Of a stretch of 64,000 nt of DNA, positions 13,713 through 27,929 are shown one piece after another. The notes under the pieces were generated by a model. The model did not search any database, was not told the DNA's origin, and saw only the letters and a program-made list of their open reading frames with translations. The DNA comes from Chaetorhynchus papuensis (Eukaryota; Chordata; Aves; Passeriformes; Rhipiduridae). Every line of letters begins with the position of its first letter. The stretch's first letter is position 1. The DNA is taken from NCBI GenBank assembly GCA_013396525.1, contig VWYX01000211.1, forward strand, positions 210,319 through 274,318. The letters run 5' to 3'. A program made the translations under genes and the position numbers.

Positions 13713-16349
13713 CCCAGTTATGGCCAATGAACTGGCAGCACAACACCTCTGTGCATTTGTCTCTCTTACTGAAAGAAGGCACTTTGCTCTTTGCTGAGTA
13801 CACTGGAGAGGCTCATAGGTGTTGACTGCAAAATCTGGACCCTACACAAATACTTTCCTCTGCTTTGGCTCATGGCTGTAGTAAACTAAACAAAACTCTG
13901 TTAGCTTGGCAGTTTCTCAAACCAGGAATTTACAGCCACCTCTAGGGAGCATCGTGCACAGCCACGATGGGTTCAAGCACAGGGTCTGGGTAACTGTAAA
14001 CACACTGTGCATAGGAGATAAATATATGGATGTATTACTCCACTGGATTGGTATGTGGTCAGAAGTATGTGCTACTCTTGGATACATTTAAAGAGTCTGC
14101 AGGCCACAATACATAGAGTGGTCTAAAAAGTGGTAGCAAGGAATGAAGAATGCAATTTATTCTTCTGTAGTGCCTATTAGCTGCAAAGAGCTCATTGTTC
14201 TTCAAATGTTTATTTAGTGAGAGAAAGGAGGGTGGTGATCATATTTTAGAGGCTTGGAAGACCTAATTAGGAATGTGCATCTGAGGAATACTTACTTCTT
14301 TAGCTTGAGTCTTAAAACTATTTGTATTCCAATGTTTATTTGAGATTTTCTGTTTTCAGCTATTCTAACTGTTAAATTTGAGTCTATGTGGCATCAGAGG
14401 TTCATTTTATAATTCCCTGCTAGAAAATTTAAAACATAAGTTAACTAACATTCTGTTAATTTCAGAGAACTATAAGGCTGTTTTTCTTTTTATTTTGTTT
14501 TTCCAGACACCAAATACAATCCCTAAATAAAGAAGAAAAAATATTATGTGTGTATTTGTGTGTTTTTGTAAAATTATCTGGTATTAAACTGTACTGTTAC
14601 AAATGTTTAAAGGGCTGAAAACCTGGGTAGAAAATTTTCAGTATTGTGTAGTTTATTGTATTTATCTGTGATACATGTTTCTGGATTCTTTGAAATATCC
14701 AACTTAGGTCTTAATCTCATGGAAATCCTGGTAAAATATGAGAAGGCAACTCCCTGGGCAGTGTCAGAGCTGGGGCATGCATGTTCCATAAAGAGGATGA
14801 ACCCCCTGCCTCCTTAATGCTCAGAAGTGAGAAGGAAGGGTGAACTGAGCTCCTGTCCCTCCCAATGGCAAAAAGATCCTTCTGTAGAAAGGCATCTGCT
14901 GCTGGCTCACACCTCTTGCTAAATTCAGCAATAGTCTACCTCCAAAGCTGGGAAGAGCCCTCAGCCTGTCCTTTCCTACTTCAGGCACTAAAAATACTTA
15001 TCACTGTTCTTGATAATAATAACATATAATTTGAGGAGATAACATAAAGATAAAAGGTTCATTCAAGTAGCCAGAAAAAAAGAAAGTTGGAATGCTGGTG
15101 TAGACATAAAGACCAGATTGTATGCTGAGTGAGTTGGTCTAAAGAGATATCCTTAATTCTGACTGCCACAGACAGTGTGATAACAAGGATCATTCCTTTC
15201 TGGGAATCTCAAATCTGACAACTCACCTGTAAAACACACCTAGCAGGCCATGTGCAGGAGGAAAGGTGTCCTCCCCCTTCCCCAACATGCAGGAGTCTTG
15301 CAAACCTATAGTCACTTTGCCCAAATAATGTAGTCTGCTGGAGGTGTTTATCCGTGAGAACTGCTCAGTGCCAACTATTTTCATGGATAAATAGGCAAGC
15401 CGAGTTTGTAACTGTAAGAATTTATTTCTCAGGAGCCCAGTAATGGCCTCCTGTAAGTGTGAATCTTGCTCTAGACTTGTGTCAAATTTAAGAGCAGTCA
15501 AGTAACCTGGGGAGTTAGAATCAGCTATTACAGAGTGGCAGGTAGTGCCCCAACAACAGAAATTTGTGTGGTTTGATTAGATTTGCCTAATAGCTTACCT
15601 AGCTTGCTCCTGAAGAAATTGGATGATCTTTTAAATGGAAAATAAACCTTTTATTTCTGTGCATAGTTATAGCATTTCCCTAACCTTTACACTGCGTTGA
15701 ACAGAAGTGAAATAAATTTGCTACTTTCAGGATCTTGTCTGTTTAGATGCTACTCTCTTTATGAGAAAAACAAAAGAAAGAAAGAAAAAGAGATGAATGA
15801 GAATGAAACTAACATTATATAACGTATATAAACATTATATATTTTTAACGTTTTAAAAAGGATTATTAAAGATATTTTGCAATATTAAAGAATGATAACT
15901 CAGAAAAATCACAATTTTTTTCAAATTTACAGTAGAAATTCTTTTCTTTTGCTTTCACATCAATGGTACATGGCTAGTTGTCTTCTTTGAACTTTAAAAG
16001 TAACGCAAAGAGTTGATTGAGGATTATTTTCTACTTCACACCATCTCACGCACTATTCTAACTCTTACTAGAATTCATTAATTTTGGGAAAAAAATAGAT
16101 GAAATATCTGATTTGAGTCACTTTGAAATAATCAATTGCACCTTTACCTGTCTGTTTAATCTGTGCTTTCACACTGGAAAATTAAAATTGAGGAATTTTG
16201 TGCCTAATTAGTTGCAAATGATGAATTTAATACTAATTAATCTCCTTTTTTTTCAACTTGTTCTCTTCCTACAACCAAAACTCCATCAGGAGTATCAGAT
16301 ACCTAACCCAGGTTGCCCACGTGTTCAGTGTGATATTTGTTAATACCTT
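13713..16349. other. unique DNA, no gene seen
   Basis: Mixed AT-rich sequence with slightly GC-richer patches at 14740-15000 and 15220-15560. The longest frame (92 codons, minus strand 15223-15501) has no recognisable motif. The 15.2-15.5 kb patch could be an old dispersed repeat, but I cannot name a family. Confidence 0.5.
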
Positions 16350-16530
16350 TCAGTGTGACCTGGAACAGACTATTCAAGGAGGTTGTGGAGTCTCCATCAC
16401 TGGAGATGTTCAAACGCTGTCTGAACACGGCCCTGAACAACCAGCTCTAGGTGAAAATCCTTGAGCAGGGGAAGCTGGAGCAGGTGGTGACCAGAGGTCC
16501 CTTCCAATCTCAACTCTTCCATGGTTAGGC
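16350..16530 (+). mobile_element. CR1 LINE 3' fragment
   Basis: A short plus-orientation CR1 piece. 'gacctggaacagactattca' (about 16359) corresponds to the usual CR1 'ggaacagg...gcccag' block. It is followed by 'ttgtggagtctccatcactg', the GAGCAGGG block (about 16464) and 'gaggtcccttccaatctcaa' (about 16493). The octamer tail is absent or eroded. Two overlapping minus-strand frames at 16397-16645 run antisense through it and are not genes. Confidence 0.9.
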
Positions 16531-18277
16531 AAATGTAGATTGGAATCAATAGAAATAAAAGAATAATAATACTTGTCCCACTCAGATCCACCTTCTCCCC
16601 ACCCACACATTTCCATCTATGCAAGTAGTTGATCAAATAAGACAAAATAATAAATGGACACTCAAAATTAATCTGTTTTGGGAAAGGAGAAATAATTCAC
16701 CATGCTCTAAGTTAGGAGAAAGCCTATGCTTACTTATAGCCTACTGTGATCCGCCCCTCGTACATCACTGTGATTCCACTGAAAGGACTGGAATTATAAT
16801 GGAGAAAAACTGATAAAATGCACTGATAAATAATGCCCATATGTTCATAAGAGGAAATTTATTCATAGCTTATGCCTTTCATAATTGATCGTTACTCAGA
16901 ACAAATGTCACACTGAAAACACTGTGGAGGGAATAAGATGCTCTGGCTTTAACTGTGTTGGATTTCCTCTGTAAGTATTAGATTTGAACTCTATCATCTT
17001 CTTTTTCTTTATTTTCCCATATATTACTTTTATTTAGCTGCATTTGTCATTTCTGCAGTACTGTTTATAAGGGAACTCTTGTCCTTAGAGTAGTACTCTT
17101 ACTGTATCCTGCAGTACCTAAAGCATCTCTGAACGATTTATTACTTTCCATGGATCTACAGATAATTTAGCCTTTGATTGTGGTTCTATATTATGCAGTG
17201 CTAAGTTTCACCTGTTCAGAGTAATGTTTCCTACAGTAGATGAGTAAATATGTCATATTAGTTCACAGTTGTGTACAGCTGTAATACTCAACATTTCCAT
17301 GAGATACTCCAGGTGGAAGGGACATGATTTTAAATGTAAATGTCTAAAAGCACAAATAAATGCTTAAGGGTATTACCAGTTTACAGATATCAGAAAGAAG
17401 AAAAGTTTCAAATTGTATTTCAAAATTTTAATCACTTCAAGGAAAGCTGCCATATTTATGAATATCAGAATATTTTCTAAAAATACTTAAGGTGAAATAA
17501 CAGCTACAAGGAAACTTGAAACTTGTTTTTTTCTCTCTGCGTACAGGCATTTTGTCTATCCTCTCCACCTGTGTTCCCACAGACCACAGGCTCTTAATCA
17601 TTTTGTTTGACATGTCTTGATAGGAAAGCAAGCTTTTATTCCTAAGACTTCCTTCTTGAAAATATGTATATTGCTCGCTCATTAATTTCCATTTTAATAA
17701 AAGAGTCTGTTCACATATACAATAAAAGCCCCAATTTAATGAATTTTTAATCGTCTGAAAATTAATTATCCTTCATTCTCTGGAACTTCTGTCTCTCTGA
17801 ATGAATGAGCAAATTATATTTCATATAAGCTACTACAGGACACTTTATTTCAGCTGATCCAAGCAGCCAGCACAGTCTTTTAACAGAGTGAGAACATTCC
17901 TTTCAGAGCTGAAGATACAACGTGTCAACTTTAAGAACCTTAGAAAGGGCTACCAAGTACTAAATCCAAGGTTCTCTGATCCCTTGAAACTTAAGTGGTA
18001 AATAGGGTTTTACAAGTAAAATAAAAGGTGAAGGAAATTGATACCAGTACAGCAGTTCTGTAGTGTCCTATAGAAAAGGACACTATTTATTTTGATTTGT
18101 TTCACTAATTTGGATAGAAATCACCAAACTGCGTAACACTGAGATTTACTAATCTTTAAAATTTATTTAGGGTTTCTTTCCAAAGAATATGGGATGATAC
18201 AACAAGAAAAATCATGTTCTGGATATTAAAGCCTTTCTATTATTTCATTTGATTATAATGTAAGTTGAAGTATTTAA
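16531..18277. other. AT-rich unique DNA, no gene seen
   Basis: Frames reach 81 codons (minus strand 17437-17682) with no recognisable domain. No repeat family was seen. Confidence 0.55.
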
Positions 18278-18527
18278 AAGCGTTCAAAGTGGTTTATCTT
18301 TCATCATATCAAAATTAATGGTGAAACAGCAGATTTATCCATTGTGGCAACAGGCACACAGCAGTTACCTCCAAGCATAAGTGATGCACCTTTCAGCAAT
18401 CAGTGTCAGACTTTGCTGAATCAAGATAATGATGTACAGATAGTTAATGAACACCTCTCCCGAGGGGGTTCATTCTCACACCAAGCGTTCAAAGATGATG
18501 ATGCTGATCTTCTGCTGTCACAGAGTG
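18278..18527 (+). CDS. weak candidate internal coding exon, unknown protein
   Basis: The plus frame is open from 18278 to the stop at 18545-18547. Inside it, from about 18332 to 18527, the translation is rich in D, Q, S and N, with few aromatics, and reads like a polar, disordered stretch of a real protein (for example SISDAPFSNQ and KDDDADLLLSQSG). It is followed directly by a good 5' splice site: G|GTAAGA with GT at 18528-18529. A pyrimidine-rich stretch at 18292-18307 and CAG|CAG at 18327-18332 give a possible but suboptimal acceptor. There is no suitable ATG, so an internal exon would be expected. I do not recognise the protein. A chance frame is still the likelier explanation, because frames of this length occur elsewhere in the window. 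Confidence 0.22.
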
Positions 18528-19913
18528 GTAAGAAAGTTCACTGTTAAGTTTTAATCACTAAGGTTCTAAATACCCGACTCTCTGCTGCCAGTAGAGGGAA
18601 ACTAAGGCAGCAGAATCTGTCCTCTCTTTGCACAAGTAGTATGAGGCAAATTTTGGGGTCTAGTGGCTTCTGAAACCTGGGCTTCCGGGTTTTGCTGAGT
18701 GTGAGAAAGCTTTCTTGAAGGCAGGACTAGTACACTGCTCCTGGACCACAGAGCAAATATATAAATACGTACAAAATATATTTTGTGTAGAAATACTCAG
18801 GCGATGTATCTCCAAAGATCATCTCTTGGAAAGTCAGATTGCAGATTTCCTTATATCTGCTATAGCTGAAATAAATTGATGGGAAAAAAAAAATAAAGGC
18901 AGGTATCAGAAGTAAGAGAACAAATCATTATCTTTCTAACTGAAGTGTTAAAAAGGACTCAAAAACCTTACTTTGCCTTTTGTTTCTGTGTATGTGGGAG
19001 CATGGTTTGTTCATCTAGAGGAAGACTAAAATGTTTTGAACTACCAGAGAGAGACTGAAGATGAGTCAGTTACTTCAACCCATACCTGCAGGAGTCATTT
19101 TAGTGGAGAGCAGCCAGCCCTCAGATGACCATTGTTTTGCCTAATACAATGGTAAGGCTGACACTGAGATGTCAGGTCTCTGCAACTCAGATCTACTGAA
19201 ATAATTTTCAGTAATAGGAAATTTGAGGAAAAAAACCAAAGTTATTTCTCCTCTCTTTTGTTATCCTGGAACAATTTTCACATGATACTCGGTAAATAAT
19301 TTAGCTCAATAGAGTTTTTACAGAATTTTCTATTTAGGAAATAACTCAAAATTGCTCTAAAGAAGGAAGTTGCATCCATTTTTTATCTACTGGATAATGC
19401 TTTAATGGGCATGGGACATAGGTTTCATTTTCTTATTTACCTGAAGGAGTCTGAGCTCACTTTTTTCATCTGACATTTTCAGCCATCACAGGACTCAGAG
19501 CCTTATCTGTAACAGCTGTAAAATTGCAGACAATTTTAGCAGATGGATTTGATCCTGCCCTATATAATTTGTCTAATCAAGTGATAATCTAGACTAATTC
19601 ATAATTGTAAACAAATACAATTACAGTAGAATAAGTGTCCATTGTGGAAAAAACACAAAAAGAGGACCGTGATATATAAAATGCTTTCTAAACACCTAAG
19701 TTTCACATAGAATTCTGCAGGAGTTAGAGGCAACTGCCTTTGATAATCAGACCACAGAACTGCAGGCAGAAGTCATACAAATTGCAGTGTGCAGCTGTGT
19801 ACTTCATTTATTATCTATTCTAGATCTGAGAGGGAGGTGAGAATCCCCAAAATACCAAGGGCTGTAATCACCATGATCATTATTAATCTTTGCTCACCAG
19901 CTGCACACCAGCA

Positions 19914-19928
19914 GACACACACACACAA
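19914..19928. repeat. short AC microsatellite
   Basis: About seven AC units in a row. This is ordinary simple sequence, usable as a polymorphic marker only if longer in other individuals. Confidence 0.85.
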
Positions 19929-21459
19929 CTTTGCATTTGGCACCTGGTTAACCCCTCATGCGTGTCATATTGATTCAGGAATTGGAGAGAAGGCTTATAA
20001 GCAAATAAATAGAATCATTTCAGTTCTAAATATGGAACATTTTGATTTACCTTAAGATGAAAACCAGACTTAATATTTAGGGGTTTATTTTTATGCAGTG
20101 GAAAATTTACTGCATGTTCTATCATACAGAATGTATGAGATAAATTGAACATTTATTCATTATATTTTTTTTAAATTTTAAAATATACCTGCTTCAAGGT
20201 CAGAGCAAAAACCTCAGTGAAATACTGTTAACTCCAGGGAAATTATTTTTAGAAAATTTTAAGACTGCTCCAAAGAGGAAAGTTATGAGGTCTGTACAGA
20301 ACAGCTACAAGATGGGAGGAAGTTAGGGTGCCTTTGCTACCAAGTACAAAGCAAATTTAATTTGTAAAACTATTTAAATATAAGTAACTCCAAATTTCAT
20401 TGTAATACATCCAATCAGGAAAGAAAGCATCTACTAATGTACAGAAAGTCATACTTTTCTGTGTAGGTTATTAGAAGGACCAAAAAAACCCCTAAAATTC
20501 TGCACAGGAAAAATGAGACTGAGAAAGAAATTTTGCCTGCTCTTAGCTTCTTGACACACATCTGTGCAATCTCTATTTGTCTGGTGAAGTCTACAAATTA
20601 AAAGCAACTCATAATTAGCACACAAAAGAAAATTGAAACATTCTCCTTTTTCTCCCTTAAATGAAATAAATCAGCAAGCACTTATAGAAGGACCTTAGTT
20701 ATTGTTTTTCATTTAAAATTTCTATTGTTCTGTGGACAGAGGAGGCAATGATTTTTCTCTCTATGACAGCAGGTCCTTCCAAGGACACCAAACATGGATG
20801 CTGAACTTAACCATCTCAACCAGTGAGTTCATTTAGTGAACAGGAAGTCTGATGCAAAATTTTCTCTGGAGTGCCATGTGAATACTGTCAGCAATACAGT
20901 CAACAGACAAAAATGGAACACCTGCTAAGATTTTGTTCAGCAGTTACGCATTTTAGGTAGTTTAGTAGGGATTTATTAATGTACAGTGACAAAAATGATT
21001 CTATTGATTTAAACTACTCAAATACCTCCTTGTAATACCTGTGGAAATCAGTGAGGTCCTGAGTTATGCAGCTAAAACTTTTGGCTCTTCAGGGATCTCC
21101 GTCTGATTTGTCTTTGTTTGCTTGTTCCTTGGAAAGGTTGAGGGGTTCACCTGTAAAATGGAGGACATAGAAGAGGAAATTCCATTTTCTAATATTATGC
21201 TGCCTACCCAAATGAAATATAGGTGCCTGAGCCAGAACTCCATCAATACAAAAACATGAAATGGAATTGCAGCCTGAGCCTCTTTGATAACACATTCAAT
21301 GACTTTGAGATGCAGAAGCACAGTCTGGGGAATGTAACATTTGATTTAGGTGTCCTCGGCAAGGTTTTACCAGCTGCAGGGTTGAGCCAACACTCCTTTG
21401 ATTATGTGACTGCTCAGTAATGTGTCATGACTGGGGAGAAGGCACCGAGGTGATGATGA

Positions 21460-21489
21460 GTGGGTTTGGGGTGGGGGAGTTAGATGGGG
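21460..21489 (+). other. G-rich run, possible G-quadruplex
   Basis: Four G-runs occur in order (GGG, GGGG, GGGGG, GGGGGG) with loops of 3, 1 and 8 bases. The last loop is slightly longer than the usual limit of seven, so this would be a relaxed quadruplex motif. It stands out against the AT-rich surroundings, and no gene or promoter is visible beside it. Confidence 0.45.
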
Positions 21490-24400
21490 GGTTGATTCAT
21501 GGAACTATGATATTGATCTAGTTAGCATTTTTTATTACTACTATGTATTTTTACTATTATCCTTTGTGATAGAAGTGCTGGCTGCCCTAGAGACCTCAGC
21601 TTTGGTTCACTCTGCGGTGGTTACTTCTCACCTTTGGATGACTTTCACTGGCCCCTTGCTCTTCTCCAGCTCTGTGAGTTATTTCTCTTTTTGAACCTCT
21701 GCTGTTTTTTCTGGGGTTAGCTTTTCTTTCTCTCTGAGCACTAGCAATCCTGGCTGTGTTAGCTCAAGTTCCTCTGAGTTTATGACTAATTTCATCAGCT
21801 TAGAAAGCCAGGGAAATTTTCATATTGCACAGAGAGTGGAAGGAACAGTCTACTTCTCCACTGGCCATAACACAGTTCTATTTGAGGGCAGGGTAATAGC
21901 CTTATCATTGCTATAATTTATTTACATCAGTGTGGAAAACATAGGTTCTAACCAAATTTATGATGTGATTCTCTTCAAAAGAATAGCTGAGACACTGAGA
22001 GAAAATGAGGTTAAAGTCCTCCATGAGAAGTGATCGGATATTTCCATTAAGGCAGTATTGGGGGTAAAAGTTACAAGTTTTTGGACAGATTTGGTAAGTT
22101 TGAAAGAATATGCCAGTTCCACTGCCTAGGATTTTACCTCCATAATGGAATATCCTGGCCAAAATGAGAGAGAACATCCCACTGCTTTAAGCACAGAACG
22201 ACCAATAGCCAAGTGGTGGTGGTCTTCCAAAACACAAGTGACCGAAATGCTCGCTGGAGTACTGACTTGAAAATAAGCCTCACCCACCCCAACGAGTGTC
22301 CTGTAAGATGTCCAGGTATGTCTGCATAAGGAACAGAAAAGACACCCACATTTTCTCACTCTAATGGGAGTTCAGAGTGACATGCAGTGCGCCTTTAATG
22401 CAGTGTCCCAGCTAGTTCCTGCTTGCTACCACGCTCCTTGCCAAAGATACTTGGCAACTCCCTTGACAAGAAATATATCTTTATATAACTTGAAAATTTA
22501 TGACTCTATTTGCAGTGAAACATTGGCAATTTAGTGGTAGACTATTCTGTATATTCTTGGAAGCCCAGCCACCTACATGGTGACACACATTCAAGGAATT
22601 TACCACTGGAAAATCATTTTGCAGTGCCTAGAAGTGTGGTATGATTGCTTATGTGTCAGAATATTTAGAGTCAGTTTTATCACTTCAAACACATAATACT
22701 TTCATATATTATATATAAGAAAGGAAAATATTTATGAAGCATATTCCTCTAGCATTAATTCTATATATACTGCTCTTTTCTATTTAAGGCTGAATAAGCA
22801 TCATTTGTTTGCCTTTTAAAAGGCTTGTTTTCTTGTTACTTGTTTTGGACTGTGTGACATCCCACAGTGAAACAATGTTCAGATAATTTTCTCCTCTTTC
22901 TAAGTTTCTTGAAACATGTTTCTATTTTGTACCCTAATTAGCAAATTCCTTGCTTAAGACCTTAGCATGTGTTGCCCATTAATAAGAATTAAAAGGTTTA
23001 TTTTGGAACAGACTTTACAGAGGGTCTACTGTGAAGTCTAAATACACCAAAAAACTGATCCGAGGATAGGTTGCCAAGAATCCTCAAAACTTGCTTTGTT
23101 AGTATTAGGGAAGTCACAAAAAGACTGTATTTTGTTTGCCTTTCACTGTTCAAACTACACAGAAAAAGGGTGGCATGTAGCCCTTCAACCTTATGAATAG
23201 AATCAAGAAAAAAAAAAAAAAAAGCATCACAGAAAACATTTCTGCTAGCTACCATCAAAATTTATCCTCTTCCTATGACTATAATGACCAAACATTCCTG
23301 TCCTACAGCCTCCCTCTTCCAGACCTTCAAGCAGTTTTGTGTTGCTGGATCCTCACTATTTACCCAAGCTGTGTTTTTTGAGGTGCTGTATTTTGTTGTC
23401 AGCAGGTTCATTCTTTAGCATCACAGAGATCAATGCTGGGTGAAAGACAGCAGGCTACCTCTCCAGGGCTCACAAAATAATTCAGGGATTATACAGTGCC
23501 CTGTCATGGCAGCACAGCACAGGTCATTTCTGCCATTTGTCACCACTAAAGGCACGCACCCCAGCAGCAGCATTGCCAGTGTTCTCATTTGTTTTGGTAG
23601 TAGGTATCACCTTTGACTGTGCAGCCGAATTTCAAACTATCATTAAAAAATCATTACAACCCCAAATGGGACATTGTGAACCTATGCTTCATCCAGAGGA
23701 GTTTTCCTGAACTCTTACAAAACGGAGAGCAGCAATATCAGTAATATAAATAAACTGCTGTGCCATGCCATCGACATTTTTATTGTGGGCTTCTTCCACC
23801 CAGTGCTTCTTTTCAGCCTCTCTGTGAGAACAAAGTGAACTCCTTCTTGCATCATTGAGAGACTGGGGAGACTGTAAAGCTGCACCAAAGATGGTTTTTT
23901 ATGCAGATCAGTGTTGGTGCCATGCTATTCATACTCCATAAGGCAGTTCATTTTGAAATGCCTTGATGCCCTGAACCTTATCACTTCCTTTGAGAACTCT
24001 AGTACCTGTAAAATCCATGAACCAGTCTTTCTTTGTTTTAAACTGCCTAGGCCTCTTTTTATTAAAGCTGCACAGGGAATTACACAGCAGATTTCTGTTT
24101 GCCTAAATGCTTTGTAACACTCTTCAATTGCATACACACATTTAACTAAAAATAATTAACTTAAAACAGACTAAACCTGTTTTAATGGACAACCAGTAAG
24201 ATAAGTTATTGACATCACAAACTGCTTTGGGACATGTACCATGCATTTTACCGGAAAGAAATAATTTTTTATGAGTCTGAAACTTTTCATTTCCTGACCA
24301 GAGACAGTTCTTAGCTTCTTTTGCAGTCAACTTCTTCTAAAGGGCCCAATATATACCAGAGTGAAAAAATAATGGTCTTTCTTTACAAAAAACCTGAGAT

Positions 24401-27400
24401 TTATGTATCAAGTGTATCAAACAGACAAAGCTGTTAAATGCAATGACATATTTCTTAATCAAAGCACACAGAGCACCATCACACAGAGATGTTTCAGCAC
24501 ACTTGCTTAGCAAAGTCTAACTCCTTTCTTTTTCTTATGAAAGCCATGTTGCTATGATTGCAGTAAGAAACCTGAAATTTATATCACATTTAAAGCCAGG
24601 CAAAGGCTCTACCCAATATCATCTTAAGGAATTGATGCAGTTTGTCTGTCAGTCAGCGTACTTGCTTGAAGAGTAAAAGTTCTGCAGAGCCTTTTTATAA
24701 GTTAGAGATTTCAGTTTTGCCAGAAAAATAAAATATCCAATTACACGCCATGAAGAAAGTTTTCTCTGGAGAAGATCTATCTGCATGGAAACTACAGCCT
24801 CTTACAGATGTGAACCCAGACTCATGAATTTTCTATTCAAATTCCAAACCAAAGGTTGTGTAAGGATTTTGGCTGGAAAGTGCCTACTCATTTAATTCTG
24901 TGAGGGCCCTGGAGACACAAGCATCACAAGGACACAAAATAGGCCAGATTCTGGTGCTTAACAGCATTATCTGTAACACCTGAGCAATATATGTGATGGA
25001 AGGAGGCTGTGCCTGCATAGGACTGATCCCTATAGATAACAAACAAATTTACAGTTCTTGCTGACATGCGACTTCACTCCTCCCATGCCACACATTATCC
25101 TGCAGTGTGGCACAGCAGTTTTTTCTAAATGGCAAGGTTTCTATGCCTTCCTCAAGGAAGGATTCCTCATTATGCACTGTACTTCAGAGACTGTAAGGGA
25201 TGTATCTCCCACTCTGGGGACTCTGCAGGATGCCCCCCCGGTGTGTGTTCCCACTGACCCCACAGAATGAGAACATTGAGCAGAATGGGGTGATGAGGGT
25301 AGCAAAAGAATTCATGGGGTTCTTCTGGAGGGTTCTTGGAATATTTGTTTACAAGGCTCCTGAAAATGGCACTGCACCTTCTAGATGTGGAAAAACTGTC
25401 ACTAACCTTCTTGGAAAGTTCTGTCTTTTTATTTATTATCTGTGTAGGATTTGATGAAACTCTTGTGTGTTTTCAGCTATCACTATTTCCTCTTATTTTT
25501 GACTTCCAAAGCATCTGTGAAACTTTCTGTCTCCTTAGTCAAAAACAGCACAGGAAAATACTGAGAGAGAGAAAGGGATTAGAAGCAGAAAAGAAGTAAA
25601 TATTGTTTCATCCCATGAAGTAATATACAAAGCACAGGAGAAACAAGTCTTGTTATCTGGAAGTCTGAAAAAAGTTCTACAAAAAGCAAGTTACTTTTTT
25701 CAGGAGAAAAAGAAGGTTTCTTGCTTGCTATTATCTGGTTGTGCCAAATGCTGAGAGAGAATTAGAAAGAGAGAAGGTATTTACAATTCTGATGGACGAG
25801 TAGGTGTTAAAAACGTTTATGTGTGATTGCAAGCATGATGGTCAGGCAGCTAGAGACTGTCTAGCACACTGTGCAAGGAAATGGCAGAGCACTGCTCCCC
25901 CAGGCTCTGCAAGGCTCAGCTCTGCTCATCACTGGCACTGATTAACCCTCATAGTGTGCTCTGGGCTCTGTGTTCTGCCTCGGGAGAGATCAGTTATCCT
26001 ACTTGAAGAATACGATCAATATTTCTATCCTTTTTTGCAAGGGGGGAAGGAGAAAAGGGTGGGAATGGGTATGTACATATTTTCATCTTTTTCAGAAAAA
26101 AGAGAAAGGAGGAAGGGTTCCACACTAGGTAAAATGCATCTACAATGCAGCAGGTTTACTGAGGGACCTAAAATGAGATCAGATGCTTCTAATGTAATTG
26201 AAAAAAGGACATAAACTCTTTCCTGTTATGGTGCTTGTGTCACTCGTGGCACTGCAGCAACAGCAAGAAACACAGGAACTGCATGGAGCCTCCAGTCCCA
26301 GCCTCTGCCAGATAAAATGTGCTCATTTATCTGAGGGCAGGATTTGGACTGCCTGTTGTGTGCATGTAATGTATGACAAAGATTCTGAATACTTATCAAG
26401 ACTAGGTGTTTTAGGGTCACTGAATGACCAGAGCTTCTAATTTGATGAAAAATTCATAAGCAAGACACTATTTTTAAGTGTTTGTAATATTTTCACTTTA
26501 CCTTTGTTTGTGCTGTGTTTTGTGGTTGTTTCCAAGAGCTGAGAATTGTACTCTTCTGGAGAAGACCTAAAAAGGACATTTTATCTTTTCTGTTTGTGGC
26601 TACTCCAACTGCTCTGGAACCCAAGAATATTCTGCATTTTTTTCAAACAAATAAAGATAATTTGCATTAAAATAATAAATGTAAACTTACACATACATTT
26701 CAATGTATACATAAATAATTTTGAAAACTTGCTCCTGTTATGTGGATATTTACCATAGCATCGATAAGTATTTGCAAATGAGGTATCATGACAGGAACTG
26801 TGCAGTTCAATGAAGCATTAAAAAGAAAGATTAATTGCCCTTTTTTACATCTCAAACTCCATTCTCTTCTCTGCCCCCTTGTTCAGTTGAGTGCTTGCTA
26901 TTTTTTGCTGAAAGCTCTAGGAAAAAGCTCTACTTAATTTAAATATATAGCTCAGGTTTTTTACTGACATCTATAATCCCTGAAAGCAATATTGCCTGAC
27001 TTCTGGAGTCAGCTGAAAGAATGCATGATATTCCTATAAAAGAATATATTTATCAGGGGCTTCCCATCTGCTTTTACCTCAGGTAATATTGGGAATAAAA
27101 TATTATGTTAGATGTATTCTCTTGAAAATACAAACACTCAAAATGGTGGGCTCAAGGAACTCACATAAACAATTTTTTATGTTACTTCAGTGGTCAAATC
27201 CAAGCATAGCTGCAAAAGTAGCCACCTTAGAGAGAATGCTTCAGATTTGATTTACAATTTATCTCAAATCCCAGAAAAGCCATCTACCTCTCGTTTTACT
27301 AGTGCTTGTCTCCCTCCAGAGCTCTAGTACTCTTGACATAAATGTTAGATAAAGATTCTACCAAAAATTCAGATTTATCAGATATGCATTTATTTCAGGG

Positions 27401-27929
27401 ACATTATTGTTTTTAAATGTCTACTTTGCATAGAGTTTTTATGAATTTCTAAGCTAAATCTTTTTTGGTTCATTTCTGTTTTAATTTAAGCAATATTATT
27501 AAGTGGATTAAACTGTTCCTTTCTGTAACTCAACAGACGTCACTGAAGTCACATTAGGGACACATTAAACATGTTTGTCTCATCAAGCATCAGGGAAATA
27601 TGCTTGGAAAATGCTTGGAATTCAATGTCTTTCGATGCCATCTGAATATAAAATATAAATTCCTGCAAAGATTATCTAGTCTGGCAGGGTTCAGGATTTC
27701 ATTTCAGTGGATAATATGGAACCAAAAACTTAAAAAGATGGCAACAAGGGCACAAATATTTATGATATATTTTATATTTTGTATTTTATATATAAATAAT
27801 TAACTAATAATTATTTGAAAACAGAATCTTTGTGAGTCACTGTAATTTTGAGGAATTTTTCTTCCTTTGATTCCATCCCAAAGTATTGTGTTTAAATTTT
27901 TAAAGAAGTTTAAAAAAGACAATAAGAAC

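Larger units (their letters stand above)
18528..27929. other. AT-rich unique DNA, no gene seen
   Basis: A 9.4-kb stretch with no recognisable gene. It contains an AC dinucleotide run at 19914-19928, a G-rich run at 21460-21489, a 16-A run at 23208-23223 and AT-rich simple sequence near 22700-22770. Frames reach 88 codons without motifs. Overlapping frames at 22126-22359 and 25058-25599 were inspected and look like chance. Confidence 0.55.

Noticed and set aside
23208..23223. 16-A run as a retrocopy tail
   Set aside because: Upstream sequence is not recognisable as a gene copy; simple sequence is the simpler explanation.
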